This document shows, piece by piece, positions 26,062-35,145 of a stretch of 64,000 nucleotides of DNA (position 1 is the stretch's first letter; every line of letters begins with the position of its first letter). Made by a program: the position numbers and the translations under genes. Under the pieces are notes generated by a model, which saw only the letters and a program-made list of their open reading frames with translations, searched no databases and was not told the origin of the DNA. Where the stretch lies: assembly GCA_045643465.1 (NCBI GenBank), contig JAZUKV010000021.1:1-64000 (forward strand). The letters run 5' to 3'. This DNA is from CAG-492 sp045643465 (lineage in GTDB: Bacteria > Bacillota > Clostridia > TANB77 > CAG-508).

Positions 26062-29000
26062 ATGTTAAAAATGAAATTAATAACATTCTTTAAAAATAAA
26101 ATTGTAAGAGATAGCATAATTGTACTTATGTCAATAATAATGGTTGCTAGTATTATAACAATACCACAATCAAATGCAGGAACACAAATCAATGTTATTT
26201 TTAGAGCAGTTACATCAGGAGTTCTTATAGGAAATGAAGATATAGCTATACAAAATGTAGCTCCTGGACAAGATGATTATAATAACAAAGCTGCAAAATA
26301 CAATAATTTATATTGTATTTCAAAAGGAACTGATTTGAGTTTGGAAGTATATAACACAGAATATAACTTATATAATGCTGGTGAGGCTAGTAAGTATTTT
26401 TCAAACTACAATAAAGCATTATGGGTTGTAGATAATATGTATATATCAACAGCAAATAATAAAGAAGTAAGCTTAAATTATTTAGCTGAATTAGTTACTT
26501 CACCAGATGTTCAAAAAAGTGTTACAGCTTATGGAAAAATAACACCAAATGATATCAAAGCATTAAATAAAAATGTTGGTGGATCTACAGATATATATGG
26601 AAATTTTGTAAATAGAAATTTCATAGAAATGATTGAACAATTAGTTTTATGGAATTATACAAATAATAATGGTAATACAAGAAGTAGTGATACATTAGTA
26701 AATGGGGGATTTTCTGGAAAAAATATAACTGCACAAGATCAAAATGCAGCTAAATATTTATATTATGCATTAAAGACATTAGCAGATAAAAATGGAGCAT
26801 ATACTTCGAATGGAACAGTTAATAATGTAATAGCATTAGATTCAAGCAAAGCATCAATTGATGTTTCAAAAAATGAAGTTGGTCCATATTATTTAAAAGC
26901 TAATGGTGTAGTTTTAAATATGGATGAGAACTTAAAATCTAAGATGACAGCAACAGTTACTAAAATTGATGGTTCATCTCAAAATTTAGATAGTAGTAAA
27001 ATAAAAGTAAATGATAACGGAAGCTTCTATATAGATATAACAGGTTGTGATAATGTTGCAAAATCAAAATTAAATATAGCAGCAATTTATACAGGGGCAA
27101 CAACTACAGCAGTAGCATTAATAAATGGTAAAACACAAAATTTAATTAATATTAAGAAAAATTGCAATACTAAACCATTATCAGATGAAAAGAATATTTC
27201 TTATGAAGGAACATATTCAGTTCAATTAGTAAAAGTTACAAATGATGGCAAAACAGCTATCAAAAATAATCCTGCAACATTTACAATAACAGGAGCTGTA
27301 ACTTTAGATAAAAAACAAACAAATAATGATGGTATATTATCTGTTGCTACTGGAAGAAAGATAACTTCAATAGGAACAACTGAAACTTATAATATAGTAG
27401 AAGATAGTGCTCCAGAAGGATTTTGTAAATATGATGGAACAATAACTTTAGATGTTAAATTTAAATTAAGTGGAACTACATATTTAATTGATACAGATAA
27501 TACACAAGTAAATGGAACTGGAAAAAATGGAAAAGTATCATTAGATATAACTAATAATTTAATAACTATTTATATTCCAAATACTGAAGAGGATAAGCCA
27601 ATATTTGATTTAAGTTTAAGAAAGTTTATTTCAAAAGTTGATGGAGAAAAACCTGAAGTAAGCAGAGAGCCAGTTATAGATGCTGAATCTAAAAAAATAT
27701 TAGATGCAACAACTACAGCAGCATATCATCATACTAAAAATGCTTTAATGGTACAAGAAGGTAGTGAAATTGAATATACTATAAGAGTATATAATGAAGG
27801 TGAAGTAGATGGTTATGCTAAGGAAATTACAGATTATTTACCAGATGGTTTATCATTTGTAAAAATTGCTGACGAAAGTTCAAAATTATATACAACTGAT
27901 GCAAAAGCTGATAGCAAAAAAATAGTTATAAAATATTTAGGATCTGAAAACATAAAAGCAGATTCAATTGGTAGAATAATAAAAGGTGAAAGCAATAATA
28001 TTTATCAAGAAGTAAAAATAATTTGTAAAGTAAATTCTGGTTATACTGGATATATAACAAACAGAGCTGAAATAACAAATTATGGATATACAGATAAAGA
28101 TGGTGTTTGGAAAGATGCAAAAGCTATTGGAAATTCTGATAGAGATTCTATTCAAAATACAATTGCTAATGAATTAAATTTAAATAGTTGGTATGAAAAT
28201 GCAACAACATATACATACCAAGATGCAACTGGAAAAGTAGTTACAGTTAAAGATTATTATCCTGGAGTTCAAGATGATGATGACTTTGAAACAGTAGAAG
28301 TTATAACAGGAAGTTATAGAGTAATTATTAGAAAAGTTGATTCTTCAAATAATAAACAAGGTTTATCAGGAGCATATTTCGATATTGCAAAAAATAATCA
28401 AAAATCAGAAGATTATTGGACAAATAATACATCTGTAAGCAAAGTAGGCCCAACAGATAGTGAGGGATATGTAACAGTAATTAAAAACGAAAAAATCATA
28501 TCTTCAAATGAAAAGAATTATATAGCAATTAAAGAGACAGAAGCTCCAGAAGGATATATAGGATATAATAAAGACATAGTAGTAGAAATTTCTGCAAAAG
28601 TAGATAATGGTAAATACATATTAGATAAAGAAAATACTAAATTAGTAAGTAACGGAAATAATTCAATATCTATTGATGTAAACAGCAAAGCTTCTACAGT
28701 TACAATTACTATACCAAATGAAAGAAAAGAATTTGATTTAGCATTACGTAAATTTATTACAAAATTAAATGATACAGAAATTACAAATAGAGAGCCAAAA
28801 GTAACTTTAACAGAGCAATTTAAAGCAGGAGAAGTTACTACAGCAAAATATGAGCATACTAAAAATCCAGTAGATGTTTGTACAAATGATGTTGTTACAT
28901 ATAATATCAGAGTATATAACGAAGGTGGATTATCAGGTTTCGCTACAAAAATTATGGATGAAATTCCAGAAGGATTAGCTTTTATAACAACAAACGAAAC

Positions 29001-29988
29001 AAACGTAAAATATGGATGGAAAATGTATGTAGAATCAGATGTTACTACATCAAATTGTATAAATTATGATAATAAAACTTATGTACCTACAGATGATGCA
29101 ACTAAAGCTGATTTAATACTTACAGATTATTTAAAAGATGAGTTATTAAAAGGTTATGATTCAAATACAATGACAATGTTAGATTATAAAGATGTTAAAG
29201 TAGCATTCAAAGTTGTAGAGCCAAATACATCAGATAATATTATAATCAATCATGCACAAATAGTAGAAGATAAAGATTTTAATCATAAAGATGTAACAGA
29301 TAGAGATTCACATCCAAACGAATGGATTGAAGGTGAAGATGATCAAGATATTGAAAAAATCAGATTAAGATATTTTGATTTAGCTTTAAGAAAATGGGTA
29401 ACTCAAGCTATAATTACTGAAAATGGTCAAACACAAGTTGTTGAAACAGGACATAAAGCAGAAGATGACCCAGAAGATATTGTAAAAGTTGATTTAAATA
29501 AGAGCAAAATTAATAATGTAAAAGTTAAATTTAGATATTCAATTAGAGTAACAAATGAAGGTGAAATAGCTGGATATGCTAAAGAAATATCAGACTATAT
29601 TCCAGAAGGATTAGTATTTGTAGCTGAAGACAATCCTGAATGGACACAAGCTGATGGAAAAGTAGTAACTAGAGCATTAGAAAATACATTATTAAATCCA
29701 GGAGAAAGTGCAGAAGTTTCTATATTATTAACATGGATTAATAGTGAAAATAACTTAGGTTTAAAAATAAATACTGCTGAAATAAGTGAAGACTTTAATG
29801 ATCATGGAGCAAAAGATATAGATTCAATACCAAACAATAAAGTTCCAGGTGAAGATGATATTGATGATGCACCAGTAATGTTAGCAGTTAAAACTGGATC
29901 AGATGCAATCTTCTATGTTACATTAGCATTAGGATTCTGTTTAATAATTGCATTAGGAACAGTTGAAATTAAAAAACATATTATATAA
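26062..29988 (+). CDS. Large cell-surface protein: thioester-like domain, SpaA-type and DUF11-like repeats
   Basis: The 1,308-residue protein has a signal sequence (~10-38). Next is a domain with LYCISKG (Cys85) and EQLVLW (Gln193), the pattern of thioester domains that bind host tissue covalently. Prealbumin/SpaA-like folds follow (~370-510 and ~750-880), ending in the EDSAPEGF and KETEAPEGY motifs whose Glu catalyses Lys-Asn isopeptide bonds. Three copies of a domain beginning FDL(S/A)LRK(F/W) and holding Y(T/N)IRVYNEGE occur near 515, 890 and 1115. The end is KTG-membrane helix-basic tail, resembling a degenerate sortase signal without LPxTG. ATG 26062 is preferred over TTG 26053 because of its spacing from AAAGGAAGG. 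Confidence 0.88.
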   Translation: MLKMKLITFFKNKIVRDSIIVLMSIIMVASIITIPQSNAGTQINVIFRAVTSGVLIGNEDIAIQNVAPGQDDYNNKAAKYNNLYCISKGTDLSLEVYNTEYNLYNAGEASKYFSNYNKALWVVDNMYISTANNKEVSLNYLAELVTSPDVQKSVTAYGKITPNDIKALNKNVGGSTDIYGNFVNRNFIEMIEQLVLWNYTNNNGNTRSSDTLVNGGFSGKNITAQDQNAAKYLYYALKTLADKNGAYTSNGTVNNVIALDSSKASIDVSKNEVGPYYLKANGVVLNMDENLKSKMTATVTKIDGSSQNLDSSKIKVNDNGSFYIDITGCDNVAKSKLNIAAIYTGATTTAVALINGKTQNLINIKKNCNTKPLSDEKNISYEGTYSVQLVKVTNDGKTAIKNNPATFTITGAVTLDKKQTNNDGILSVATGRKITSIGTTETYNIVEDSAPEGFCKYDGTITLDVKFKLSGTTYLIDTDNTQVNGTGKNGKVSLDITNNLITIYIPNTEEDKPIFDLSLRKFISKVDGEKPEVSREPVIDAESKKILDATTTAAYHHTKNALMVQEGSEIEYTIRVYNEGEVDGYAKEITDYLPDGLSFVKIADESSKLYTTDAKADSKKIVIKYLGSENIKADSIGRIIKGESNNIYQEVKIICKVNSGYTGYITNRAEITNYGYTDKDGVWKDAKAIGNSDRDSIQNTIANELNLNSWYENATTYTYQDATGKVVTVKDYYPGVQDDDDFETVEVITGSYRVIIRKVDSSNNKQGLSGAYFDIAKNNQKSEDYWTNNTSVSKVGPTDSEGYVTVIKNEKIISSNEKNYIAIKETEAPEGYIGYNKDIVVEISAKVDNGKYILDKENTKLVSNGNNSISIDVNSKASTVTITIPNERKEFDLALRKFITKLNDTEITNREPKVTLTEQFKAGEVTTAKYEHTKNPVDVCTNDVVTYNIRVYNEGGLSGFATKIMDEIPEGLAFITTNETNVKYGWKMYVESDVTTSNCINYDNKTYVPTDDATKADLILTDYLKDELLKGYDSNTMTMLDYKDVKVAFKVVEPNTSDNIIINHAQIVEDKDFNHKDVTDRDSHPNEWIEGEDDQDIEKIRLRYFDLALRKWVTQAIITENGQTQVVETGHKAEDDPEDIVKVDLNKSKINNVKVKFRYSIRVTNEGEIAGYAKEISDYIPEGLVFVAEDNPEWTQADGKVVTRALENTLLNPGESAEVSILLTWINSENNLGLKINTAEISEDFNDHGAKDIDSIPNNKVPGEDDIDDAPVMLAVKTGSDAIFYVTLALGFCLIIALGTVEIKKHII

Positions 29989-30000
29989 AATATTTAGAAA

Positions 30001-30028
30001 AGGCGTTCAATAGAACGTCTTTTTTTGT
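30001..30028 (+). terminator. Terminator of the large surface protein gene
   Basis: AGGCGTTC pairs with GAACGTCT around a four-base loop; seven T follow. Confidence 0.92.
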
Positions 30029-30070
30029 GCATCAAGCACACAAAAAATAAAACAAATGTTCATAAAAACA

Positions 30071-30099
30071 TTGACTTTAAATATTTCTTATGATATAAA
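30071..30099 (+). promoter_or_regulatory. Promoter of the yhaO-yhaN pair
   Basis: TTGACT 30071-30076 and TATAAA 30094-30099 are 17 bp apart with an extended TGA. Confidence 0.8.
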
Positions 30100-30126
30100 A
30101 TATAAAAAATTGAAAAGAGGTAATTT

Positions 30127-31197
30127 ATGAAATTTGTACATATAGCAGATATGCATTTTGATACATCATTTACTCAAATTAGTAATACTGAAGTAGGTGC
30201 AATTAGAAGATTAGATCAAAGGAAAATATTTAAAAAAATAATTGATTTTATTAAAGCAAATAATATAGAGTATTTTTTCATAGCTGGAGATTTATATGAG
30301 CATAAATATATAAAAGAATCAACAATAGAATATATAAATTCTTTATTTAAAGAAATAGAAACAACCAAAGTTTTTATTACTCCTGGAAATCATGATCCAT
30401 ATTTAAAAAATTCTTTTTATAATAAATTTAATTGGAATAAAAATGTTTACATTTTCAATTCAAAAATAACTAAAGTTGAATTAGAGGATGTAAATATTTA
30501 TGGATATGGTTTTGATGATTTCTATTATACAAATAATGAAATAGATAATTTTAATATAGATGAAAAAAATAAAATTAATATATTAATAACGCATGGCACT
30601 TTAAATGGAACAGATAATGTGGAAAAACAGTATAATGCAATATCAAAAAATACATTAGAAAGAATAGGTTTTGATTATGTAGCATTAGGGCATATTCATA
30701 AATCTAATTATAGCGAATCAAAGAATATAATATATCCTGGTTCAACAATTGCAATGGGATTTGATGAATTAGGAAAACATGGAATGATTGTTGGAAATAT
30801 TGAAAATGGTGATGTAACAACAGAATTTATAAATCTAGATGATTCAGAATTTAAAATTTTAAATATAGATATAAGTAATATGAATTCTATGGATGACATA
30901 GCAGATAAACTAAATCAAATAGAATTAGATAATTATAATTTTTATGAAATATATTTAGAAGGAAATAGAAATTTTGAATTAGATATATTAACTTTGAAGA
31001 AAATGATAAATCAAAAAAATATAATAAAGATAAAAAATAAAACTAAAGCAGATTTTAATTTAGAGCAAATATCTAATGAAAATACTTTAAAAGGACTAGT
31101 TGTTAAAGAAATTTTAGAAAGAATGGATAACGGAAATGAAGATAATGAATTATTGCAACAATCATTAGAAATTGTTTTAGAAATATTAGATAAATAA
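30127..31197 (+). CDS. yhaO: YhaO/SbcD-type DNA repair exonuclease subunit
   Basis: The 356-residue calcineurin-like phosphoesterase has the Mre11/SbcD motifs: ADMHFDTSF (D-x-H), IAGDLYEH (GDxx), PGNHDPY (GNHD), ITHGTLNG and LGHIHKS (GHxH), all with metal ligands. The C-terminal ~120 residues are the capping domain. It should work as an endo/exonuclease in a complex with the ATPase encoded 13 bp downstream, processing DNA ends or hairpins. The size and partner fit YhaO rather than canonical SbcD. GAGG lies before the ATG. Confidence 0.9.
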   Translation: MKFVHIADMHFDTSFTQISNTEVGAIRRLDQRKIFKKIIDFIKANNIEYFFIAGDLYEHKYIKESTIEYINSLFKEIETTKVFITPGNHDPYLKNSFYNKFNWNKNVYIFNSKITKVELEDVNIYGYGFDDFYYTNNEIDNFNIDEKNKINILITHGTLNGTDNVEKQYNAISKNTLERIGFDYVALGHIHKSNYSESKNIIYPGSTIAMGFDELGKHGMIVGNIENGDVTTEFINLDDSEFKILNIDISNMNSMDDIADKLNQIELDNYNFYEIYLEGNRNFELDILTLKKMINQKNIIKIKNKTKADFNLEQISNENTLKGLVVKEILERMDNGNEDNELLQQSLEIVLEILDK

Positions 31198-31210
31198 TGA
31201 GGTGTTTTAC

Positions 31211-33142
31211 TTGAAGATAAATAAAATAAAGGTTAATTCTTATGGTAGAATTAAAAATAAAGAAATAGATTTTAAAGATGGCATAAATATTATATATGGA
31301 GATAATGAAAAAGGTAAGTCAACATTATTAAATTTTATTGTAAATATGCTATATGGTACATCTAAAAACAAGAAGGGGAAAGCAATATCTGATTATGATA
31401 AATTTAAACCTTGGGATACAGAAGAGTTTTCAGGAAAAATGAGTTATACATTAGATGATAAAAGCTCTTTTGAAGTATATAGAGAGTTTGGAAAGAAAAG
31501 CCCTAAGATATATAATCAAAATTTAGATGATATAACAAAAGAATTTTCAATAGATAAAACAAATGGAAGTCAATTTTTTCAAGAGCAAACAAGTGTTGAC
31601 GAATCTACTTTTATAAATACTGTTGTAGCTTTTCAAAATGAAGTTGAATTGGATAATCAAACACAAAATGTGTTATTACAAAAGATTGCTAATGTTTCTT
31701 CAACAGGTGATGATAATATTTCATATAAAAAGGCTATTGAAAAATTAAACAAGAAACAATTAGATGAAATAGGAACTAACAGAACACAAGAAAAGCCAAT
31801 TAATGTTGTTATGAAAGAAATAGCTATGTTAAATGATGAAAATATGGCTTTAAAACAATATGAAAACTATAAGTATGATATAGAAGAAAAAAAATATAAC
31901 ATACAAAGCGAAATAGATAATTTAAAGGTAAAAGATGCACTTTTAAGGGAAATAAATAAAATAAATCAAGAGGAAATTATTGAAAAAGAAAAATTAAAAT
32001 ATAATGAAAATAAAATTGATGAACTAGAAAACAAAATTCAAGATTTATTATCTGAAAAAGAGCGTATAAATGAAAGTGAAAAAAATGTTACAAAATACAT
32101 AGAAGAAAAAGTAAATATAATTCCATACATTCTATTAGGAAGTGTATGTGTCATTATATCTATATTAATAATAACGTTTACAAATTTTAAATTATTGGCA
32201 ATTTTGCCAGCTGTTATAACATTTTTAATATTAGGAATTATGATAAGTAAAATTAGTAAAACACGTAAAATAAACAAAAATAAGCAAGCAGAATATGAAA
32301 AAGTAATGAAATCTAATAATGAAGTTTTGAAAAGAGCTTATGAAATAGATGCACAAATTAATGTATTGGAGCTTAATCAAAAAGAGCAAATAAATGAGGC
32401 TGAAAATATTAAGAATGAAATAATTAAAAATATAAATGTAAAAAAGGAAGAAATAAAAGCTAAATATAGTGGAAAAATTAGTTATTTGGAGTTAAATAAT
32501 TATAGTAGCTCTGTAAATATAAATCAACTTTTGAATGATGTACAACAAAAATTAAATGAAAAAAATATCGAATTACATAGAATGGATTTAGATAAAGAAA
32601 ATGTTTTACCAAAATTAGAAAAATTAGCTGAAAATGAAGAAAGATTAAATGTTTGCAATGAAGAATTTGAGCAATTAAAACAAAAAAATAATGCAATTAA
32701 TTTAGCAAAAGAGCTTCTAGAATGTGCATATTTTAAAATGAAAAATGATGTTACACCTAAATTTACAAGAAGTTTATCTGAAAATATATCTAAAATTACA
32801 AATGGAAAATATAATAAAATTATGATAAATGAAGAAGATGGATTAATTGTAGAGCTACAAAATGGTGAGTATAAAAATGCAGATTTATTAAGTAAAGGAA
32901 CTATTCAAGCTATATATTTAGCTTTTAGATTATCAATGATAGAAGATATATCATCAGAAAATATGCCAATAATTTTAGATGAAACTTTTGCATATTATGA
33001 TGATAATAGATTGTTAGAAACAATTAGAAATTTATATGAGAATTATAGTGGTAACCATCAGATAATATTACTTACATGTACAAATAGGGAAATGGATATT
33101 TTAGAAAAATTAGGAATTGGATATAACAAAGTTGAATTATAG
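31211..33142 (+). CDS. yhaN: YhaN/SbcC-type AAA ATPase with central membrane-like segment
   Basis: The 643-residue SMC-like ATPase has Walker A YGDNEKGKST (~33), a Q-loop region, long coiled-coil arms (~200-290 and 350-510) and a C-terminal half-site with LLSKGTIQAIYLAFRLS (signature) and MPIILDETFAYYDD (Walker B and D-loop). In the middle (~300-345) two hydrophobic stretches replace the zinc hook of SbcC/Rad50, as in YhaN-type proteins, implying membrane attachment at the tip. The start is taken as TTG 31211 after TGAGG, giving KINKIKVNSYGRI as in the family; a GTG at 31202 is also in frame. Confidence 0.88.
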   Translation: MKINKIKVNSYGRIKNKEIDFKDGINIIYGDNEKGKSTLLNFIVNMLYGTSKNKKGKAISDYDKFKPWDTEEFSGKMSYTLDDKSSFEVYREFGKKSPKIYNQNLDDITKEFSIDKTNGSQFFQEQTSVDESTFINTVVAFQNEVELDNQTQNVLLQKIANVSSTGDDNISYKKAIEKLNKKQLDEIGTNRTQEKPINVVMKEIAMLNDENMALKQYENYKYDIEEKKYNIQSEIDNLKVKDALLREINKINQEEIIEKEKLKYNENKIDELENKIQDLLSEKERINESEKNVTKYIEEKVNIIPYILLGSVCVIISILIITFTNFKLLAILPAVITFLILGIMISKISKTRKINKNKQAEYEKVMKSNNEVLKRAYEIDAQINVLELNQKEQINEAENIKNEIIKNINVKKEEIKAKYSGKISYLELNNYSSSVNINQLLNDVQQKLNEKNIELHRMDLDKENVLPKLEKLAENEERLNVCNEEFEQLKQKNNAINLAKELLECAYFKMKNDVTPKFTRSLSENISKITNGKYNKIMINEEDGLIVELQNGEYKNADLLSKGTIQAIYLAFRLSMIEDISSENMPIILDETFAYYDDNRLLETIRNLYENYSGNHQIILLTCTNREMDILEKLGIGYNKVEL

Positions 33143-33186
33143 ATAACATAAAAAGTTCATAAAAGAAACAAAATTTTAAAAAAACA

Positions 33187-33215
33187 TTGAAAAATCAATG
33201 ATTTTATGATATAAT
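33187..33215 (+). promoter_or_regulatory. Promoter of the sortase-anchored repeat protein
   Basis: TTGAAA 33187-33192 and TATAAT 33210-33215 are 17 bp apart; extended -10 (TGA). Confidence 0.82.
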
Positions 33216-33254
33216 TGTATACATCTTATGAATAGCAAATTAAGGGAGGATTTT

Positions 33255-34211
33255 ATGAATAAATATAAAATATCTGCTATGTGCTCATTAAGTATAGTAA
33301 TTATATTAATAATGAGTATTATAATACCAATGAAAAGTAACGCTAATGAAGAAGAAGAATTAGAATTAAATATGCATTATGAAAATTCAGAAGTAACAGC
33401 TGAAATTTCAGTAAATTCAGATGTATACACTGGTTTAGTTTGTAAATATTTAATATTAGACGATATATTAAAATCTGATGATTTAGTTGAACAAACTAAG
33501 AAAAGTGGAACAACAGTAAATATAGACAAAAATGAATCAAATTTATATACAACTAAAATTCCTAATGTAACAAAGAGATATGTTGTGATTTATGTTTCAA
33601 TAGGAAATTGCAGTATTTGTGATTATATTGATTGCCAACCAAGTAAGCAGAAGGAAGAGCCTAAAGAAGAGAATGCAGTAAATGAAGAACCTTCTAAGGA
33701 AGAGCCTAAAAAAGAAGAACAACCAGCAAAACAAGAGGAACCTAAAAAAGAGGAGCAACAACCAGCAAAGCAAGAAGAACCTAAAAAAGAGGAGCAACAA
33801 CCAGCAAAGCAAGAAGAGCCTAAAAGAGAAGAGCAACAACCAGCAAAGCAAGAGGAACCTAAAAAAGAAGAGCAACAACCAGCAAAGCAAGAAGAACCTA
33901 AAAAAGAAGAGCAACAACCAGCAAAGCAAGAAGAGCCTAAAAAGGAAAATCAACAACCAGCTAAAGTAGAAGAGACAAACAAAAATAGCTCTTCAACAAA
34001 AGAAACAAGTTCATCAAAACAACCAGCTCCAGTTATTAATAAAGAAACTATTGATACAACAGGATTTCAAGAAATAGAAAAATCAGTTAGTACAACTGCT
34101 GTTGGAAATATGCCAAAAACAGGTGAAGATGATGGAATTAAAATATTAGGAATTGTAATATTTTCTACAATTGCAGTAATTTCACTTTACAAATATAAAA
34201 CAACTAAATAG
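33255..34211 (+). CDS. Sortase-anchored surface protein with Glu-Pro-Lys-Gln stalk
   Basis: The 318-residue protein has a signal peptide (~1-31, ending near SNA), a ~100-residue N-terminal domain with Cys pairs (LVCKY; CSICDYIDC), seven copies of the 13-residue unit EEPKKEEQQPAKQ (149-238), a Ser/Thr linker and a sorting signal MPKTGE followed by a membrane helix and a basic KYKTTK tail. The stalk is charged and extended, lifting the small head off the wall. GGGAGG puts the start at ATG 33255; an upstream in-frame ATG at 33228 would add residues before the signal. The head is not a family I recognise. Confidence 0.88.
   Translation: MNKYKISAMCSLSIVIILIMSIIIPMKSNANEEEELELNMHYENSEVTAEISVNSDVYTGLVCKYLILDDILKSDDLVEQTKKSGTTVNIDKNESNLYTTKIPNVTKRYVVIYVSIGNCSICDYIDCQPSKQKEEPKEENAVNEEPSKEEPKKEEQPAKQEEPKKEEQQPAKQEEPKKEEQQPAKQEEPKREEQQPAKQEEPKKEEQQPAKQEEPKKEEQQPAKQEEPKKENQQPAKVEETNKNSSSTKETSSSKQPAPVINKETIDTTGFQEIEKSVSTTAVGNMPKTGEDDGIKILGIVIFSTIAVISLYKYKTTK
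33699..33968 (+). repeat. Seven tandem 39-bp (first 36-bp) repeats
   Basis: Each unit encodes EEPKKEEQQPAKQ with few changes; the nucleotide sequence is also highly similar, so copy number can vary by recombination or slippage. The long open frame on the opposite strand here is only a product of this repeat. Confidence 0.95.
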
Positions 34212-34238
34212 TAGTTAAAAAATAATAAAAAACATATG

Positions 34239-34283
34239 ATAAACCCTATTGTTAAATTTATATTGACAAAAGGGTTTATTTTA
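34239..34283 (+). terminator. Terminator of the repeat-protein gene
   Basis: ATAAACCCT 34239-34247 pairs with AGGGTTTAT 34271-34279 and TTTTAT follows; the loop is long (23 bases). Confidence 0.75.
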
Positions 34284-34311
34284 TACAAATTTTGTATTTA
34301 ACAATTAGATA

Positions 34312-34340
34312 TTGACAAAAAGCGACTTTAAAGATAAGAT
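34312..34340 (+). promoter_or_regulatory. Promoter of the TIM44-like/SPFH pair
   Basis: TTGACA 34312-34317 and TAAGAT 34335-34340 are 17 bp apart. Confidence 0.75.
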
Positions 34341-34372
34341 AAAAGGCGAAGAATAATTTGTGAGGGAGTTAT

Positions 34373-35134
34373 ATGAATTTTTTATTATCTTTATTGGGCG
34401 GTTTAATTGGACTTATTTTAGCTGTAGCAATAATAGTATTTATTATTTATAAAAAGGTAAAAGCTACTATTGGAATGGCGAATATTTCTTCAGTTATGAA
34501 TACATTGTCTAATGTTAAAGATTTTGAAAAAGAAGAATATAGTAGACCAAAAGATATTAAAGGTATGACAAATTTATTAGAGCAAGAAATACTAAGAGAT
34601 TTTCCAGACTTTAATACAGATTTACTTTTTCAAATTTGCAATAATAATTATAGAAAAATTTTTAATGCAATAGAAGAAAAAGATTATTCAAAAATTGAAA
34701 ATGATGAGCAGTTTACCTATTTAAGAAAAAGTTTAAAAGAGCAAATAATAGATATGACTTCAAGTGGTATTTTTGAGAAATTTGATAGTATAGATTTTCA
34801 TAGAAATGCTATTTGTGCATATTCTAAAAAGAATGGGAAAGCAACTATACAAGTTTCAACAACAATGGGATACTATTATTCTACAAATAAAAAAGATAAA
34901 TTATCTTTCACAGATATTAAAAAGCAAACTAGATATACATCAGAGTTTGTGTATGTATATGATGAAGCAAAATATGATAATAAACAAGTTTCTTTTTCTG
35001 TAAGCTGCCCAAATTGTGGTGCTCCTTTAAAAGGAATAGGAAATCAATATTGTGAGTATTGCTCAACATATGTGGAAAACATAAACTTAAAAGTTTGGAA
35101 AATGTCTTCTTTTAAAGAAGATTATAATAAATAG
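34373..35134 (+). CDS. Membrane-anchored zinc-ribbon protein, TIM44-like middle domain
   Basis: The 253-residue protein has one N-terminal membrane helix (~3-26), a central alpha/beta domain (~60-200) whose helix LLEQEILRDFPDFNTDLLFQICNN-type pattern (quoted in part) and beta sheet recall TIM44-like/NTF2 folds, and a C-terminal zinc ribbon CPNCGAPL...CEYC. It lies 11 bp before an SPFH gene that also ends in zinc ribbons; the two are probably co-expressed and work together at the membrane. The ribosome site is GAGGGAG. The family name is tentative. Confidence 0.7.
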   Translation: MNFLLSLLGGLIGLILAVAIIVFIIYKKVKATIGMANISSVMNTLSNVKDFEKEEYSRPKDIKGMTNLLEQEILRDFPDFNTDLLFQICNNNYRKIFNAIEEKDYSKIENDEQFTYLRKSLKEQIIDMTSSGIFEKFDSIDFHRNAICAYSKKNGKATIQVSTTMGYYYSTNKKDKLSFTDIKKQTRYTSEFVYVYDEAKYDNKQVSFSVSCPNCGAPLKGIGNQYCEYCSTYVENINLKVWKMSSFKEDYNK

Positions 35135-35145
35135 GAGGTTAGATT

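Noticed and set aside
27926..28155. Minus-strand hydrophobic frames inside the large surface gene
   Set aside because: Shadows of an AT-rich coding strand; no ribosome site, no terminator and no homology-like pattern.
33597..33956. 119-aa antisense open frame rich in Leu and Phe
   Set aside because: It is the reverse reading of the tandem EEPKK repeat, without ribosome site or start context.
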